Assembly (NCBI RefSeq): GCF_001411555.2
Contig: NC_049905.1
Location: 5,022,001 to 5,086,000 of the forward strand
Direction of reading: 5' to 3'
Source of the DNA: Juglans regia
Taxonomy: Eukaryota; Streptophyta; Magnoliopsida; Fagales; Juglandaceae
Length of the DNA stretch: 64,000 nucleotides
Part shown: piece after piece, positions 1 through 11,840 of the stretch
Layout of the letters: each line of letters starts with the position of its first letter
Numbering within the stretch: position 1 is the stretch's first letter
The notes under the pieces: model-generated
Seen by the model: only the letters and a program-made list of their open reading frames with translations
Database searches by the model: none
What the model was told of the DNA's origin: nothing
Translations under genes and position numbers: made by a program

Positions 1-865
1 ACTGACCTAGTCTTCTACATATCCCGAACGAAATCATGGTTGAGCAACACTCTTCCAACAATATTCCTTATTTGAATTAGGAATTGATTACGCCTTAACC
101 ACTAATTTTCTCTGTTGAGGCCATCAACATCATTATGGGAGCAGAGATGCATTTTGCTAGCAGAACTGATGCCAAGGTTGTTGCAGGAGCCAGAATGCTT
201 AGTGCTCAGTATGATGCTGCAATAACGACCATGTCTCAGAGGTTACAAGCAAGGGTGGGCGAGGTAGATCAGCTTAGAAATCAGGTTTTGCGAAAATGGT
301 GACGAGGTGGCATATTGGAAATTTAAAAACTTTACTAATTGTTTCAAAAATATAGAGTTAGTAATTATTGATTTATATTATGTGGTACATGGATGATAAT
401 ATTTGTTTAACCAAAAATCTTATTTTATATAAAAGAAATCACTAAAATATTTTTAAATTGGTGTTCGAATATACGTTCGAATGGATAAATGTAGTGTTCA
501 AATATGTTCGAACAAAATATGTGTCGTGTGAATGGTCTAGAAACCTTCCCGCCAAATTTTGCCACCAAATATATCACGTTTGAATAACACAATTTCGGTT
601 CGAATGGTTTTGAACTTTCCTGGCAAAATAAATTACTTCCGCGCCAAGACTTGTTTGATTGAACAGATTTTTGACCCTTCGAATAGATTTGACTTTTTGA
701 GACAATCTAATTCTTCAAAGAAGATCCCCTTATAACAAATATTTAGATATTCGAACGGTTTTGTAAAGTCATCCATTTTTTTATATGAAATTTATATTTC
801 GTCTCTAATAATTACTATCAAGTGTGAAATTTAGTTCGTCCCTAAAACTAAAATTTGTTTTAGTG
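1..865 (+). mobile_element. 3' portion of a CACTA (En/Spm) DNA transposon
   Basis: The right edge at 836-865 reads as an inverted CACTA terminus. The last bases, taken on the opposite strand, begin CACTAAAACAAATTTTAG, the usual form of plant CACTA ends. From about 465 to 760 the stretch carries several copies of a TTCGAA or GTTCGAA motif in both orientations, which fits the subterminal repeats that CACTA transposases bind. A short coding remnant lies at 135-302. The left end is outside the window, so size and autonomy are unknown. The terminus and subterminal repeats are seen in the sequence; the superfamily assignment rests on known CACTA structure. Confidence 0.65.
135..302 (+). CDS. Short coding remnant inside the CACTA element
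   Basis: This is a 55-codon open frame starting MGAEMHFASR and ending TGA. Its second half is rich in Q, R, E and L with heptad-like spacing (for example MSQRLQARVGEVDQL), which suggests a short coiled coil. It sits between the window edge and the subterminal repeats of the CACTA element, so it is most simply the C-terminal exon of an element-encoded protein whose earlier exons lie outside the window. I do not recognise a defined domain. It could also be a chance frame. Confidence 0.3.
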   Translation: MGAEMHFASRTDAKVVAGARMLSAQYDAAITTMSQRLQARVGEVDQLRNQVLRKW

Positions 866-1233
866 ATTTGTGTTTGGGTGACGTTTGGGAAAGAGATGAG
901 ATAAGATGAAAATTTTGAGATAAAAACTTTTTCCAGACAAGCAATTGTATCAAAGAAGTTGAGATCTAATTCATTTTTCCCACTCTAACTTCTCAAATTT
1001 GAATATAAAATTTTAGAGATTTAAATCATGTTTCCTTTGAAAGAATAACTACCTAAATAAAAAATTAAAAAAAAAACTCCAATAAGATTTTATTGGGTGA
1101 ACATCATGAGTGCAAAATAGGAATGACAAAATATGTGACATAAGTTCAGCTATTTGTTCCAATGAAAAATAATCATCAATTCTACTTAGTCTTCCAGATA
1201 TCAATACAACATTACAACAAATAAGGTAAAAAG

Positions 1234-4200
1234 TTAAAGCCAAGGCTCCATTTTTCTATCAAAGATGCCCGGTCCATAGGTTGAATGAAACATGTCAACA
1301 AGAAGGCGAAATTGCATGAATACAAATAGAATAATGGGAACACCAGCCAAACCAATAATAGGAGCGACGATCCAATATTCTCCACGTAACATAAGTAAAA
1401 GAGCAGCAGAAAAGGCTATCATCATAGTTGCAATAGAGAAGAAAAGAGCGAAAAGACCTATAATCATCTTTCTGGGCAAGGATATAAGAAAGTCTTCTTC
1501 TGCATAACGTGATGTGAGGATTCCTAAAAACATCAATACTGATGTCGATGAAGAAAATAGCGATAGGGAATCAGTTACTATAAAAAGTTTAAATAGTTTG
1601 TCATGCACGAGGATTGGCAAGCCTGTATCTTGATTATTACCACCAGGAATGGTAAATGCTGCCGCAAACATAATGGTAATGATGAGAGCGCCAACCACAG
1701 TACAAGAAGTTGCCGTGCCCTTCATCCATTTTTCTCCATCTTTTCTCATTTCTTTGTGGTCTTTCGTAAACAATTGTCTGGCAGTCAAATTATATTTGTT
1801 TGAAATTTCCTTATGAGTGAGAGGGCAAATGCGTTCCACCTCCTGCATGCATTTATTAAATAAAAATATGAGGAAAAAATTTCAAGTAGACTATTGCAAA
1901 AGAATTAGACATCTATATTCAACAAACCGAGACCATCATCAATCTTTTGGCTTTTTGAATAATGAATTTTGTTGTTTTGATTTTTATACAACCTTATTTT
2001 TATTTGAGGGTATTTCTATAAAAGAATATTATTGTATAATTTATCTTATAAAAATGTCATTCATTAAAAATATATGAATGTGCAAAGAATTGTCAAAATA
2101 GTTGTATACATATCAGTTTCTTTTTTTCAAATTTGTATTTTATTTCTTGATCAGTTTAATCTGTTTATTAGATTTCCGTATTGAAAATTTGACAACAAGA
2201 ATTTTAGCTTTCTTATAATAAAGACCTGCTTAGTAGCAATCTTGTGACACCAACAAACATGGAATGCAAAAACAAAGTTATTTTCTATATATAATAAATA
2301 TAATACTTGCAGAGTGGTTGAAGCTTCTAATTAAGATTATTCCATAATAGAATTCTTAAAATCAAAAGTACCATTGTTTTGAAGTTTAGATTAGTTTGTT
2401 GTTCTCCTTTCTCTCTTTGAAAATCTATCTCTAGATTAGTTTAAAGAGTGTATGCAGGTCGAGAGCAAATTAATAAAGCAACAGGGAGAGATGGATGGAG
2501 TTGACCTGAAACCATTGAACTTCTCTTTGCATTTGCAAAGCTGCTCCTCTTATGTGATCGATAGGAGTATTTTCTGTTAACATCCCTGCCATATGCAATA
2601 TGGTATTTCTGGACTTGTCTACCAAATTTAGTACAACATTCTTTTGTTTTAAGCTGTATATAAGGCTAAAGATCCTATGTTGACGATGTAGGACGGCCCA
2701 ATTGAATATGGTCCTATCATCATGATCACACATCCAGAAAATGTCTGAATTTTCTTTGACCATATGATAAACAAATTCAAAGTTCCCTCTTCTGATAGCT
2801 GACTCAATAATCCTTGTAAAATCTAGATTTATTGGGCTTGTAATTGTATTTAAAGTTGGTATCGCTTTACACATACGATACAGAAGTTGTTGGAATTGAG
2901 CTCGTACCAACTTCATTTCATATAAGCGCTTGAATCCTATACAATTAATTTGGAAATAACGAAAAATTAATGCATGTGGGTTAATTTATAAGTTGGATGA
3001 AACAATAAATGATGATCAAGAAAAACAAATTTCAAAAATGTATATGGATGCAATAATATCATACGTACCCAAGAGGTTCAAGAGACTTGAAGCTAGTTGG
3101 CGCCATAGATCAGCTCGCACTGCAAATTAAGTAAAACCAAAACTTGTTCATCGTTATTAATTCCGACAGAAAAACGAAGCCTCCCAAACTTTGATTAACA
3201 TTAATTAATGTCAGGAGTAAAAAAATTCGAGGGAAAGAAATTAAGTTTAGGCATGCATTAACGCGGCACATATACGTACCGGATCCGATATTTTTTTCTT
3301 CACCATGATTTTGAATGTTCAAACGGAATTGATCGGCAGCACGATCTAATGAAATGTGTAGACCTTCCCCCCACCAAAAAACGAAAAAGGCAAATAAAAG
3401 CCAAGTAATAATATGGCAGTATTTTTAATCCATATCTTGAAGGAGCAAAATTCAAGCAACATGCATGCACAGTACTATTAAGACTATGATTTCCTCTTAA
3501 CGCACGTACGTACCTGATCCGGTTGTATTTTCTTGACCATGATTTTGAATGTTCAAACGGAATTGATTGGCAGCACGATCTAAATCTGCTTCTGAAATGT
3601 CATGTATACCTTCCCCCACCCAAAAACAAAAAAGGCAAATAAAAGTCAAGTAATAATATATTAAGGCAGTATTTTTAATCTATATCTTGAAGGAGCAAAT
3701 TATATAAATTTTTATAATCAAGATGAAAACTTTAATTTCAACCTACATAGGTTTTTGTGAAAGTGATAAGGCAGCTCATTTTAGGTATGTTTGAATGAAG
3801 TGTTTTGAGATATGTTTCTATCAAGTAGTATGAAAAAGATCTTTCGTAAGGTCTTTTGAATTAATGTTGTTCGGAGGCCGGAGAAGTTTTTGTAAGTTAA
3901 AAAAGTTTTTAAAGAAAGCTTGTCTTGATTTTTGTGTTTTATGTTTTAAATCACGAAAAGAATGCCAATGATTAGATGTAAATTATTTAATAATAATAAT
4001 AATAATAATAATAATATACTTATAATTATTTTCTAATATTTTTACAACTTTGTTGTAATAGGACGGTAGTTTTGTCAAAATTATCTGAAATTGATCAAAT
4101 ACGTTACTATTGTTGATGATGTTGCACTATCATATTAGTTGACTGAGCTGTGAGTTAATGTATAAATATAATTATTTACTCAACTAATTACGTACGTACG

Positions 4201-7200
4201 AGAGATAGGAAATATAATTATAAAAGATGTATAAAAGAAAGAATTATTTATTTTGAAATTTCATTTTTACGTAAAAAGACCCCAATTTATGGAAAAGCTG
4301 CTAAGAGATAAAATAAAAGAGTGTTAGTAGTACTAACAGTGATTGTAGATCCATTGTTTCCAAAACACCATCCCTTTTCCACTCCCGAATGCTTCAGTCG
4401 AAACAGCCAATACCTCCAAAGGGAACATATTTGATCGATGGTCCGAGGCAAAAGCCAAAAGAGGACAACGCTCCATTAAATCCAAAGCCATATCTTGCAC
4501 GATCATCATGTGTTAATGTTTTACCGTACATACGTACGTAAGTGCATATATCCAATTAATTAATCCAATCACCAGAAATTACGGTCAATGAATGGTTATA
4601 AGAGAATGCAGTAATAATTTGTTACCTAAATCTCTGTTATAAATACAACTGTTAAGAAGGAAAGGACCCTGATAATCTGCCACCAGATCTTCTAACGGAG
4701 TTGGAAAATAGAGATAGCGAGCCAATTCTTTATGTCCCCAGGCCATAGCCAAAGCAACTGGAAGATCATTATCCTTATCTCTAATGCTGACCAAGCTCCT
4801 GTTCTTTGTAATCAGACACTCTGCCATCCTCTGATTCCCGCTAATAGTTGTAATATGTAGTGCTGTCTGGCGGCCATTATCTTGTATTGCCAAATTATGT
4901 TCTGACATCTTATTGACCAACTCCTGCACTATATATTCCTGATCAGCATCAACAGCAGCGTGAAGAATCGTCCCACCCGGATATGTACCCGTGAAGATTC
5001 TTGCTGTCAATGCAGCTGGGTTGTCCTCGAGGAAACCTCTTGTAGTTATCCAATCACCTTTTCGCACAGCCTCGACTAAGACCGCATAATCATTCTCCCT
5101 CTCTGGCCCTGCCATGCATATATATACATGATAACTGATATGATTTTTAATCTCCAGTTTTCATATTATACATAGAATTATGAAATTAATTAAACGAAAT
5201 AACTCCGACACCACTACATACTTTCCAACAAACTACTACGTACATAATGATATCATCTTCTTTATGCATCATTTGTATGCATGTGTCGATTTTGTATCCA
5301 TGTATTTTATATATTAATGCAATTTATATTATAACTAGTAAATTTGATGAATAATGTTAAGTACAAGTCTCAGATAGCAAGTACAACATAGGCCTTTCGT
5401 TAAAAATAGATCTCACTAAAAAAAAAAAAGTTTTCATTATACTTTTTTAATGTGTGGTCCACTTTTTACAAAAGTATTTTGCTGTGACTTATATATTAGG
5501 ACTTGAACTGGTCATTTCTCAAAGTTGATAGTATCACTTTTTTCATGGATTAGGCTTTTAATCGATTGTTTGTCAGTATAAAATAGCCCAAATAATTAGC
5601 CACAGGCAAAGCCCATAAGTTTGTTTATGTTCTCAGAAGATGCAACCCAACGAACTGAGTGTTCGATGTGGGCTCTGTTCCGGCCATTCTCGTACAACTT
5701 ACCACTCACAAATATTCAAACCCAATAAGATCTTTTAATCAAATCCCTATTAATTTTTAACGTATTATTATTTTGAGGAAAAATCACAGATTACCCCTGA
5801 AATTCACTTATTTTGCAAAATAACAATAAAGTTAGAGAAATGATATTTGCAGTTATACAGTGCACAGACGTCATGTACTCATTTTAAAAAAAGTAAGTTA
5901 ATATGAAACCTATATGAAAAAATTAAGTTTTTTAATGGTAGACCCAACTTTTTTTTAAAAAGAGTGCACGACACTTGCAACCTATGACTGTATCTAACAT
6001 TACTCATAAATCTAATCACCAACCAATTTATCACTTCACCTCCAAATTATATAAGTAATTTAAACCCTTGTTTATTCTAAAAGATTGGATCTTAATGGGA
6101 GAAGGCAAATTGCAAAAAGGAGAAATTTGAGAGATAAAGTTGGATTAGTAATTTGATGGTCACCTTCTAAAATGAGTACTGGTAGTTTGAGAAGATGATC
6201 AAAGTGTAATTTCTCTATCATTTCATTTTACTATCATCTTCTACGTTCAACTTATTTGTGTACTGTGCTTAATTGGTCAATATCCAAATGTGCTTTCCAA
6301 CAAATACGATCGAGATCCATCCATGAGTTAAGTGAAAAGGATGTTAAACCTAGTCTCCAAATACCTTATCTTTATCTATTTACTTATTTTGTAGTTGATT
6401 CTTTCTATTTGTAAGCTAGTGTGGAGTATACATAATTGAGGTGACAAAATTTAATTTTCAATATTTAAATCTAAAATTTTATTACAAATTAAATCATATC
6501 ATGTCTAAAATAGCCCGTCTAAAATAAATCATTTGTACTTCTTGTCATGGTGATTTGAATTTCAATTCTCAAGTATAAATGACAAGAGGTACAAGAACTA
6601 AGTTACAGGAGCTTTAGATTAGCTTTAGATCAGGTCTCATGAGAAATTCCTAGTTTTCTAGCAATGATAAGCCTATTTTTTTCTTCCAATAATGTTCCCC
6701 TAGAGAGAGAGAAAGAGAGACCTGATTTGTGTGCACTTGAAGAGTTTCCTTCATTAATTATGGGATCAACAGCTTCCGCCTGTATTAACTTGTCATGTCC
6801 ATTACTTGAGATGTTTGATGAGTTAGAACGACCTTGGTTATCTGAAGAGTTTTCACTCTCAACTTGCTGATTAGCTCCGGTCCCTCTTGGCATGTCCTGT
6901 CCACTAATTGAGATATTTGATGAGCAAGAGTGTCCTTGCTCAACAATATTGTAGAAAACCCACCGCATTTCTACGAACATTTCAGCCAATGTTTCCCAAG
7001 CAATTTTTGCAAAACTAATTTTATTGATTTGAGAAAGTATGTCCATATCACATGAACTTTGGATTGCGTGTAATGCCACATCATTCATCTTTTTCCATGC
7101 CTCAAATTCAACCACATCATCAACTGGTTTGGGAGGTTCCGAGCTTGTTTCAACAATGTCCCAAAGACCTTCAGCCAACAGATTATTTTTCATCTTGATG

Positions 7201-7259
7201 CTCCAATCCGCATAATTATCATTTGTAAGAAGTTCGAGTGGAAAAGTGTTTGTTTCCAT
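1234..7259 (-). CDS. Ankyrin-repeat PGG-domain membrane protein with N-terminal DUF4219 (copy 1, intact)
   Basis: My model joins eight minus-strand exons: 7259-6722, 5108-4626, 4493-4338, 3609-3514, 3363-3280, 3119-3069, 2936-2506 and 1842-1234. All borders are GT/AG, all phases agree, and the sum is 2448 nt (815 aa plus stop). Residues about 9-35 (NDNYADWSIKMKNN, then GLWDIV) match DUF4219, the start of Copia gag-like proteins; residues 60-96 resemble the start of UBN2. Exon 2 carries about three ankyrin repeats (GGTILHAAV, RQTALHITT). Exon 7 carries two more (RTIFNWAVLHRQHR, RNTILHMAGM). Exon 8 holds the PGG domain (EKWMKGTATSCTVVGALI) and about four hydrophobic helices, so the C-terminus is membrane-anchored. 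ACD6/ITN1 relatives act in defence and salt or ABA signalling; a role here is inferred. The ATG at 7259 follows a good acceptor (TTGACAG), so a 5' noncoding exon is likely. Confidence 0.82.
3280..3609 (-). repeat. Tandemly duplicated exon (exons 4 and 5 of copy 1)
   Basis: Exon 4 (3609-3514) and exon 5 (3363-3280) encode nearly the same peptide. Both contain DRAA-QFRLNIQNHG followed by an acidic/basic stretch and GSG, both begin after GGGAAG and both end before GTACGT. The flanking intron sequence is duplicated as well (an aaaaggcaaataaaagtcaagtaat-type stretch follows each). Both exons have the same phase, so either or both can be spliced in without losing frame. Copy 2 of the gene has only one equivalent exon (46400-46314). 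Confidence 0.8.
5835..6005. repeat. Short inverted-repeat element, family A (copy in intron 1 of copy 1)
   Basis: This unit of about 170 bp starts GAGAAATGATATTTGCAG and ends CTGTATCTAACATTACTC, which are inverted relatives of each other. The inner arms repeat a 'gcaNNcgccgtgcagtcgc'-like block in both orientations. Five more copies occur in the window (29124-29290, 33341-33512, 47414-47587, 49120-49290, 51679-51851). The copies at 33341 and 49120 sit in the equivalent intron of paralogues and are probably the same insertion inherited by duplication. Confidence 0.7.
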
Positions 7260-7299
7260 ATTATCTGTCAAGTTATGATTCACGAAGTACATATATTAG

Positions 7300-7798
7300 T
7301 TGAAACTCGTAATAGAAATAGATATTAATAATGTGATATATCTCAATTTTTGAAATCAAGAATTTAATATTATTATTTCTCAGGAATACATTTTCAATCT
7401 TGACTTTGAAAAATGATTTTTAATTTCTTCTACTAAGTGCATGTTAGGGATTGGGTTAACATGTTTTGGATTGCGTAGTAGAGCTTTTAATTGCAGAGCT
7501 TAACTAAAATCCTTATTAGTGAAAATGAAGTTGTTTACTTTTTGGCAGCAAACATGATGTATCTAAAGTTTTTTAAATATTAGTTGAGTCGATTTTTAAA
7601 ATTATGTGCTGGTCAGAGAATACTTTTAAACGATGGAGGCATGTCAATATATTGTATGTCAAAATTATGCGTTACCGTATCAGACCCAATGCCCATTAAG
7701 GTAGATTTCACAAATTATGTTATTTTCCAAATTAATTTAGGTGTCAAATTTTGTACAGAAATTCTAAGGATCTCAATATATATAGCTAGTTACCATTG

Positions 7799-7830
<32 letters not shown>

Positions 7831-7990
7831 ATTTGTATTTGTGTGTGTTGATTTGAATGGTTGTTAGGTGGTAAAAAGAGTTTGAAATCTTTAAGACTAG
7901 GGCTCAACCGCTGCTGCTAACGATTTCAAATGGAATTCTTCAAAAAAGAACAATTTCATTCGGAAAAGCCTCATGCAAAAACACGAGTTT
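7300..7990. other. Upstream region of copy 1, shared with copy 2
   Basis: No gene is seen. Bases 7380-7720 are clearly paralogous to 50510-50860; both contain the run 'ggattgggttaacatg' followed by 'ttttggattgcgtagtag'. The duplication unit of the ankyrin genes therefore extends upstream of exon 1 and should include the promoter. A TA microsatellite lies at 7801-7826. I cannot place a transcription start. Confidence 0.6.
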
Positions 7991-9248
7991 GCTCTCTGTT
8001 TGATTTGATACAATCTCGTTTATGTTTAGAAAACATTTTATCTCATCTCATTTAATCATTATAATTTTCTCAATTTCTAATATAAAATAAAATAAACAAT
8101 TCAACTTTTTCAAATTCTAAAACAAAAATAATATTAACAAAATATATTATAACAATATTTTATTCAACTTTTTAACTTTAATCTCAATTCATCTCATCTT
8201 ATCTCATCCCATCTACAAAAATAAACGGTACGTTACGTGATATAATTTGATTTGAAATATAAAATATAAAATTTAAATTTTATTAATGAAATATTAAAAT
8301 TGAGGAGTAGTTTTGATTCAGAGATGAATTAAGATGGATTAAGATGATTTGTAAATAGTTGAATAAAAGTTGAATTATTTATTATATTTTGTGTAGAAAT
8401 TTGAGAAAGTTATTTTATGATTTGAAAAAATTAAATTATTTATTATATTTTACGTAAAAATTTAAAAAAATTATAATGATAAAATAAAATGAATTGAGAT
8501 AAATCTTGAATGCAAACGACACCTTATATAATATAAAATAGTATAAACATTATCTAGTTCAATTGTAGATTTCTTCTATTGGCGGACATCACTATCCCGG
8601 ATAATAAAATAAACATTATCACATCAATCAACGTGATTGCTGATAATAAAATCGATGAAGAATAGTATTACTATTAATCTCCAGGTCTAAATATATATAT
8701 AAATAATTGTGTAAATATAATATTTTTAGTTATTAAATAAAAAAATAAAATCCGGGCCCCTTGGTAGTAACATCTGACTTTAAAATCTCAGATCGGTCTT
8801 AAACTGAATAATTTTGAATTTATTTTTATCGAGTGTTGCTATGAATAATTTAGGTGGTAAAGCCAGGCTTCTGATTAGCAGTACAATAAGTTTGAAATCT
8901 TTTAAGGCTCCGTTGGTGGATAACTGGATATAAAAACATTCACGATTCATCCCATCTCATTTCATTTTATCATAATTTTTTTAAATTTTAATATAAAATA
9001 TATTAAAAAAATATTTTTAAAATATTTTATTTAACTTATTTAAATCATCCTATTTTATCTTATTTCAACTCACTATTCAAATCTTACTTAGTGAGGCTCG
9101 ATAAAAAAATCGAAAAGTGAAAAAATCTATTAATTGAATTGTTTTCTTTCACAAATTTATTTATTTTTAATAATTTTATGAGGGTCATGTCATCCGGTTA
9201 TACATCAATATTAATTTTAGCACCAATTTTATTAATGAGAGATTTATG
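7990..9248. repeat. Cluster of degraded 'gatgagat'-type inverted-repeat elements
   Basis: At least three AT-rich units lie here (about 7999-8225, 8240-8525, 8905-9100). Each is bounded by strings such as 'ctcatctcat' or 'gatgaattaagatg' and related to the better-preserved elements at 9249-9414 and 55261-55450. Between them I see only AT-rich sequence and no coding frame. Confidence 0.5.
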
Positions 9249-9414
9249 AGAGGTTTGGATTCAAAACTCACCTTAACTTATCTTATCTTATCATTACAAT
9301 TTTTTCAAATTTCAAAACAACTTTCTTAAATTTTCATACAAAATATAATAAATAATTCAACTTTTATTCTACTATTCACAAATCATCTCAACTCATCTAT
9401 GAATCCAAACCTCT
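9249..9414. mobile_element. MITE with perfect 15-bp terminal inverted repeats
   Basis: The left end AGAGGTTTGGATTCA and the right end TGAATCCAAACCTCT are exact inverted complements 166 bp apart. The interior is AT-rich with 'cttatcttatctt' and 'catctcaactcatct' arms that can fold back. There is no coding capacity, so it is a non-autonomous DNA element. The superfamily is not assigned because I cannot see an unambiguous target duplication. Confidence 0.7.
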
Positions 9415-10345
9415 TAAATAAAAATTAAAAGTTAAATGAAATATTATTAAATATTATTTTTTAATATTATTATTATTTAAAAATTTAAAAAATTAAATTA
9501 TTTATTATATTTTGTGTAAAAATTTAAAAAATTTATAATAATTAAATAAGATGAATTGAAATGAAATTAAAGATGTTTTTTTCTAGAGTAAAATCAAGAA
9601 TTTTAACAACTTTAACTCTTAAAAATTACTCACAGATAAATATTGTAGGCAAGTCGGAGTGAAAATGATACCAACAAAGTGAGCAGAAGACCAATCCCAC
9701 TTTTACGAATGGGAAGTTCTAAAATTATAAATAGATTTTATTAAAAAATAAATTTATAAATTGATATAATTTTATATAATATTTAGATTTATTTTATAAT
9801 AAAAATAATTTTATTATCTAACATATCTTATCAAACTATTTATTAATTTACATTTTTACAATTTTATTTTTACCGCATTTCTATAATGAAAAGCACTAAG
9901 CATTGGGTAAGATCTACTCCTCAAATAATAGAGCAAGGGACTCCAAGTGTCGTGCATCTAAGGAACCATGAGTGGCTCACATATATGTGATCAAGGCTTT
10001 AGACACATAGATGACACGTGAAATTCATAATTTTTCAAAATTTTCATAGTTTCATTTTTAAATATTACTCAAATATAAAATATATTTTAATTTTAAATTT
10101 TCAACTTTTTTATCAAATCATATTATCAAATCAATATTCAAACACAAAAACTAATAAAATTTTTAAAAATAAAAATCAATACAATTTTTCTCACTATAAA
10201 ACAAAAATACTATTAAAATATTATATTCAAATAATTTTTAAATTTATAATGTTTTTATTTAATTTTTTCTCTATATTTTTTAAAATCCAATCAACATCTT
10301 TAACTTAAAACATTTTACTATTTTATGTACAAAGTTATGAGATAT

Positions 10346-11270
10346 CTATATTTGTGAATACCCAATAAGTGTTGAGAAAGTTTATGAATAGTTATGAATA
10401 TAGATTAATGAGTAGGTTTGTGGATCCTATTGAGAATATTTTGAATTGTTTGGATGTATAAAGTATATTGATTTGTTGACTTTTGAATAAGTAGTTGAAA
10501 AATATGTGAGTCCCATCAATAATTAAATTTTTTTAATGATAAATAAATAATTATTTTATTTATATATAATAGTAATTTTTTTTTTCTTTCCACACTTTCC
10601 AGCATATAACTGTTTATTTATATATAATAGTGATAAATATTATAAGGGTTTTTTTTTTCCTTTCCTCACTTTCTCTCTCTCTCTCCTCTGGCTCGATTCC
10701 TTCAGCCCAACCCGGTACTGCTGTGCACCGCCCAGCCTCGCCGCCACCATCGGCGACTCCCCTTCACACCAGCGACCAACCCAGCCACCACCGATCTCCC
10801 CCATGCGCAGCTCTCTCTCTCCCCTGCAGTAACCCAATTGAAATGGGTTTTACCCATTTCTCTCCACTTGCGCTGCCATACGTGGCCACCCAGCCTCACC
10901 GCCACCACTGGTGACTCCCCCTCACACCAGTGACCAAGCCAGCCACCACCGATCTCCCCTGCAGTAACCCAACCGAAATGAGTTTCACTCATTTCTCTCC
11001 ACTTGCGCCGCCGTACGAGACCACCCAAGCCACCGCACCTCCACCACCTTACACCGGCGACCACCTCTTGCAGATCTAGCCACCACGTACCTCCCTCTAC
11101 CTCTCCATCGCATACTTGCATTCGCACCCGACACAGACTCTCGGCTCATAGTGAAATACAAAGACAAGAGATGTTTGAAAACTACTTCAAACTTATTTGA
11201 ATGGAAAGCTACTCCCAACTACACAAAACTATCTCAGAGGAGTTGAAATATCTTCGTTACCCAAACACAC
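10346..11270. mobile_element. Inverted-repeat element carrying a GC-rich tandem repeat
   Basis: The left part (agtgttgagaaagtttatga, atagttatgaatatagatta) is homologous to the start of the 21471-22152 element. The right edge (ttacccaaacacacc) resembles that element's right terminus. Inside, 10680-11150 is abruptly C-rich and holds two copies of an about 150-bp unit ('ccagccaccaccgatctccc' and 'catttctctccacttgcg' recur). Open frames occur on both strands there, but they are low-complexity P/S/H or G/R and change across the repeat, so I do not call a gene. It may be a captured 5' UTR or promoter fragment. Confidence 0.45.
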
Positions 11271-11840
11271 CTGACATTAATTAGAGAGCACAGACATTTG
11301 GTGAATGGGCGGGTGTAAATTCCGGCGGTGGCCTGAGCGTGTGTGTGATGGGGGTGGGTAGATTCGGTAGAATGTAGATATCAGACTTCAGACAAAATAA
11401 GAAGAAAAAAAGAGAAAAGGAGGGAGAGAGAGACGAATACTGTACTTCTTCTTATTTTTTCCCGAGTTCCCATTCTACTTGCGTTCTTCCTAAAATGTAT
11501 GTGCTTTAATTCGGTTCTAAAGCAACAATTAATATGCCGATAATAATTATATAAATGGTGGTGCAAAAACGAATTACTTACCAGCTAGCCTAGCTAGAGG
11601 GATGGACAGGACGCTGTCTTCCAAAACTGCTGCCTCTAAAATATTCCACACTGCAGTAGTACCGCTGCCGGTGAAGGATCAATTAGGAAACTAAGATGGT
11701 CACTGGTCACTTACCCACCGCAATTTATGGTTATCATGAACAAGCTGCTGTCATTTTATAAAGACCAACTTCCCTGTTACTCTATCGTTTTGTCCTTGCA
11801 TTAAAATATTCAATTTTAGATTTAATAAATAAAGTTTGGA

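Noticed and set aside
10630..11218. Long overlapping open frames on both strands in the GC-rich block
   Set aside because: They are low complexity (Pro/Ser/His on one strand, Gly/Arg/Trp on the other), sit in a tandem repeat and show no domain. GC-rich sequence simply lacks stop codons.
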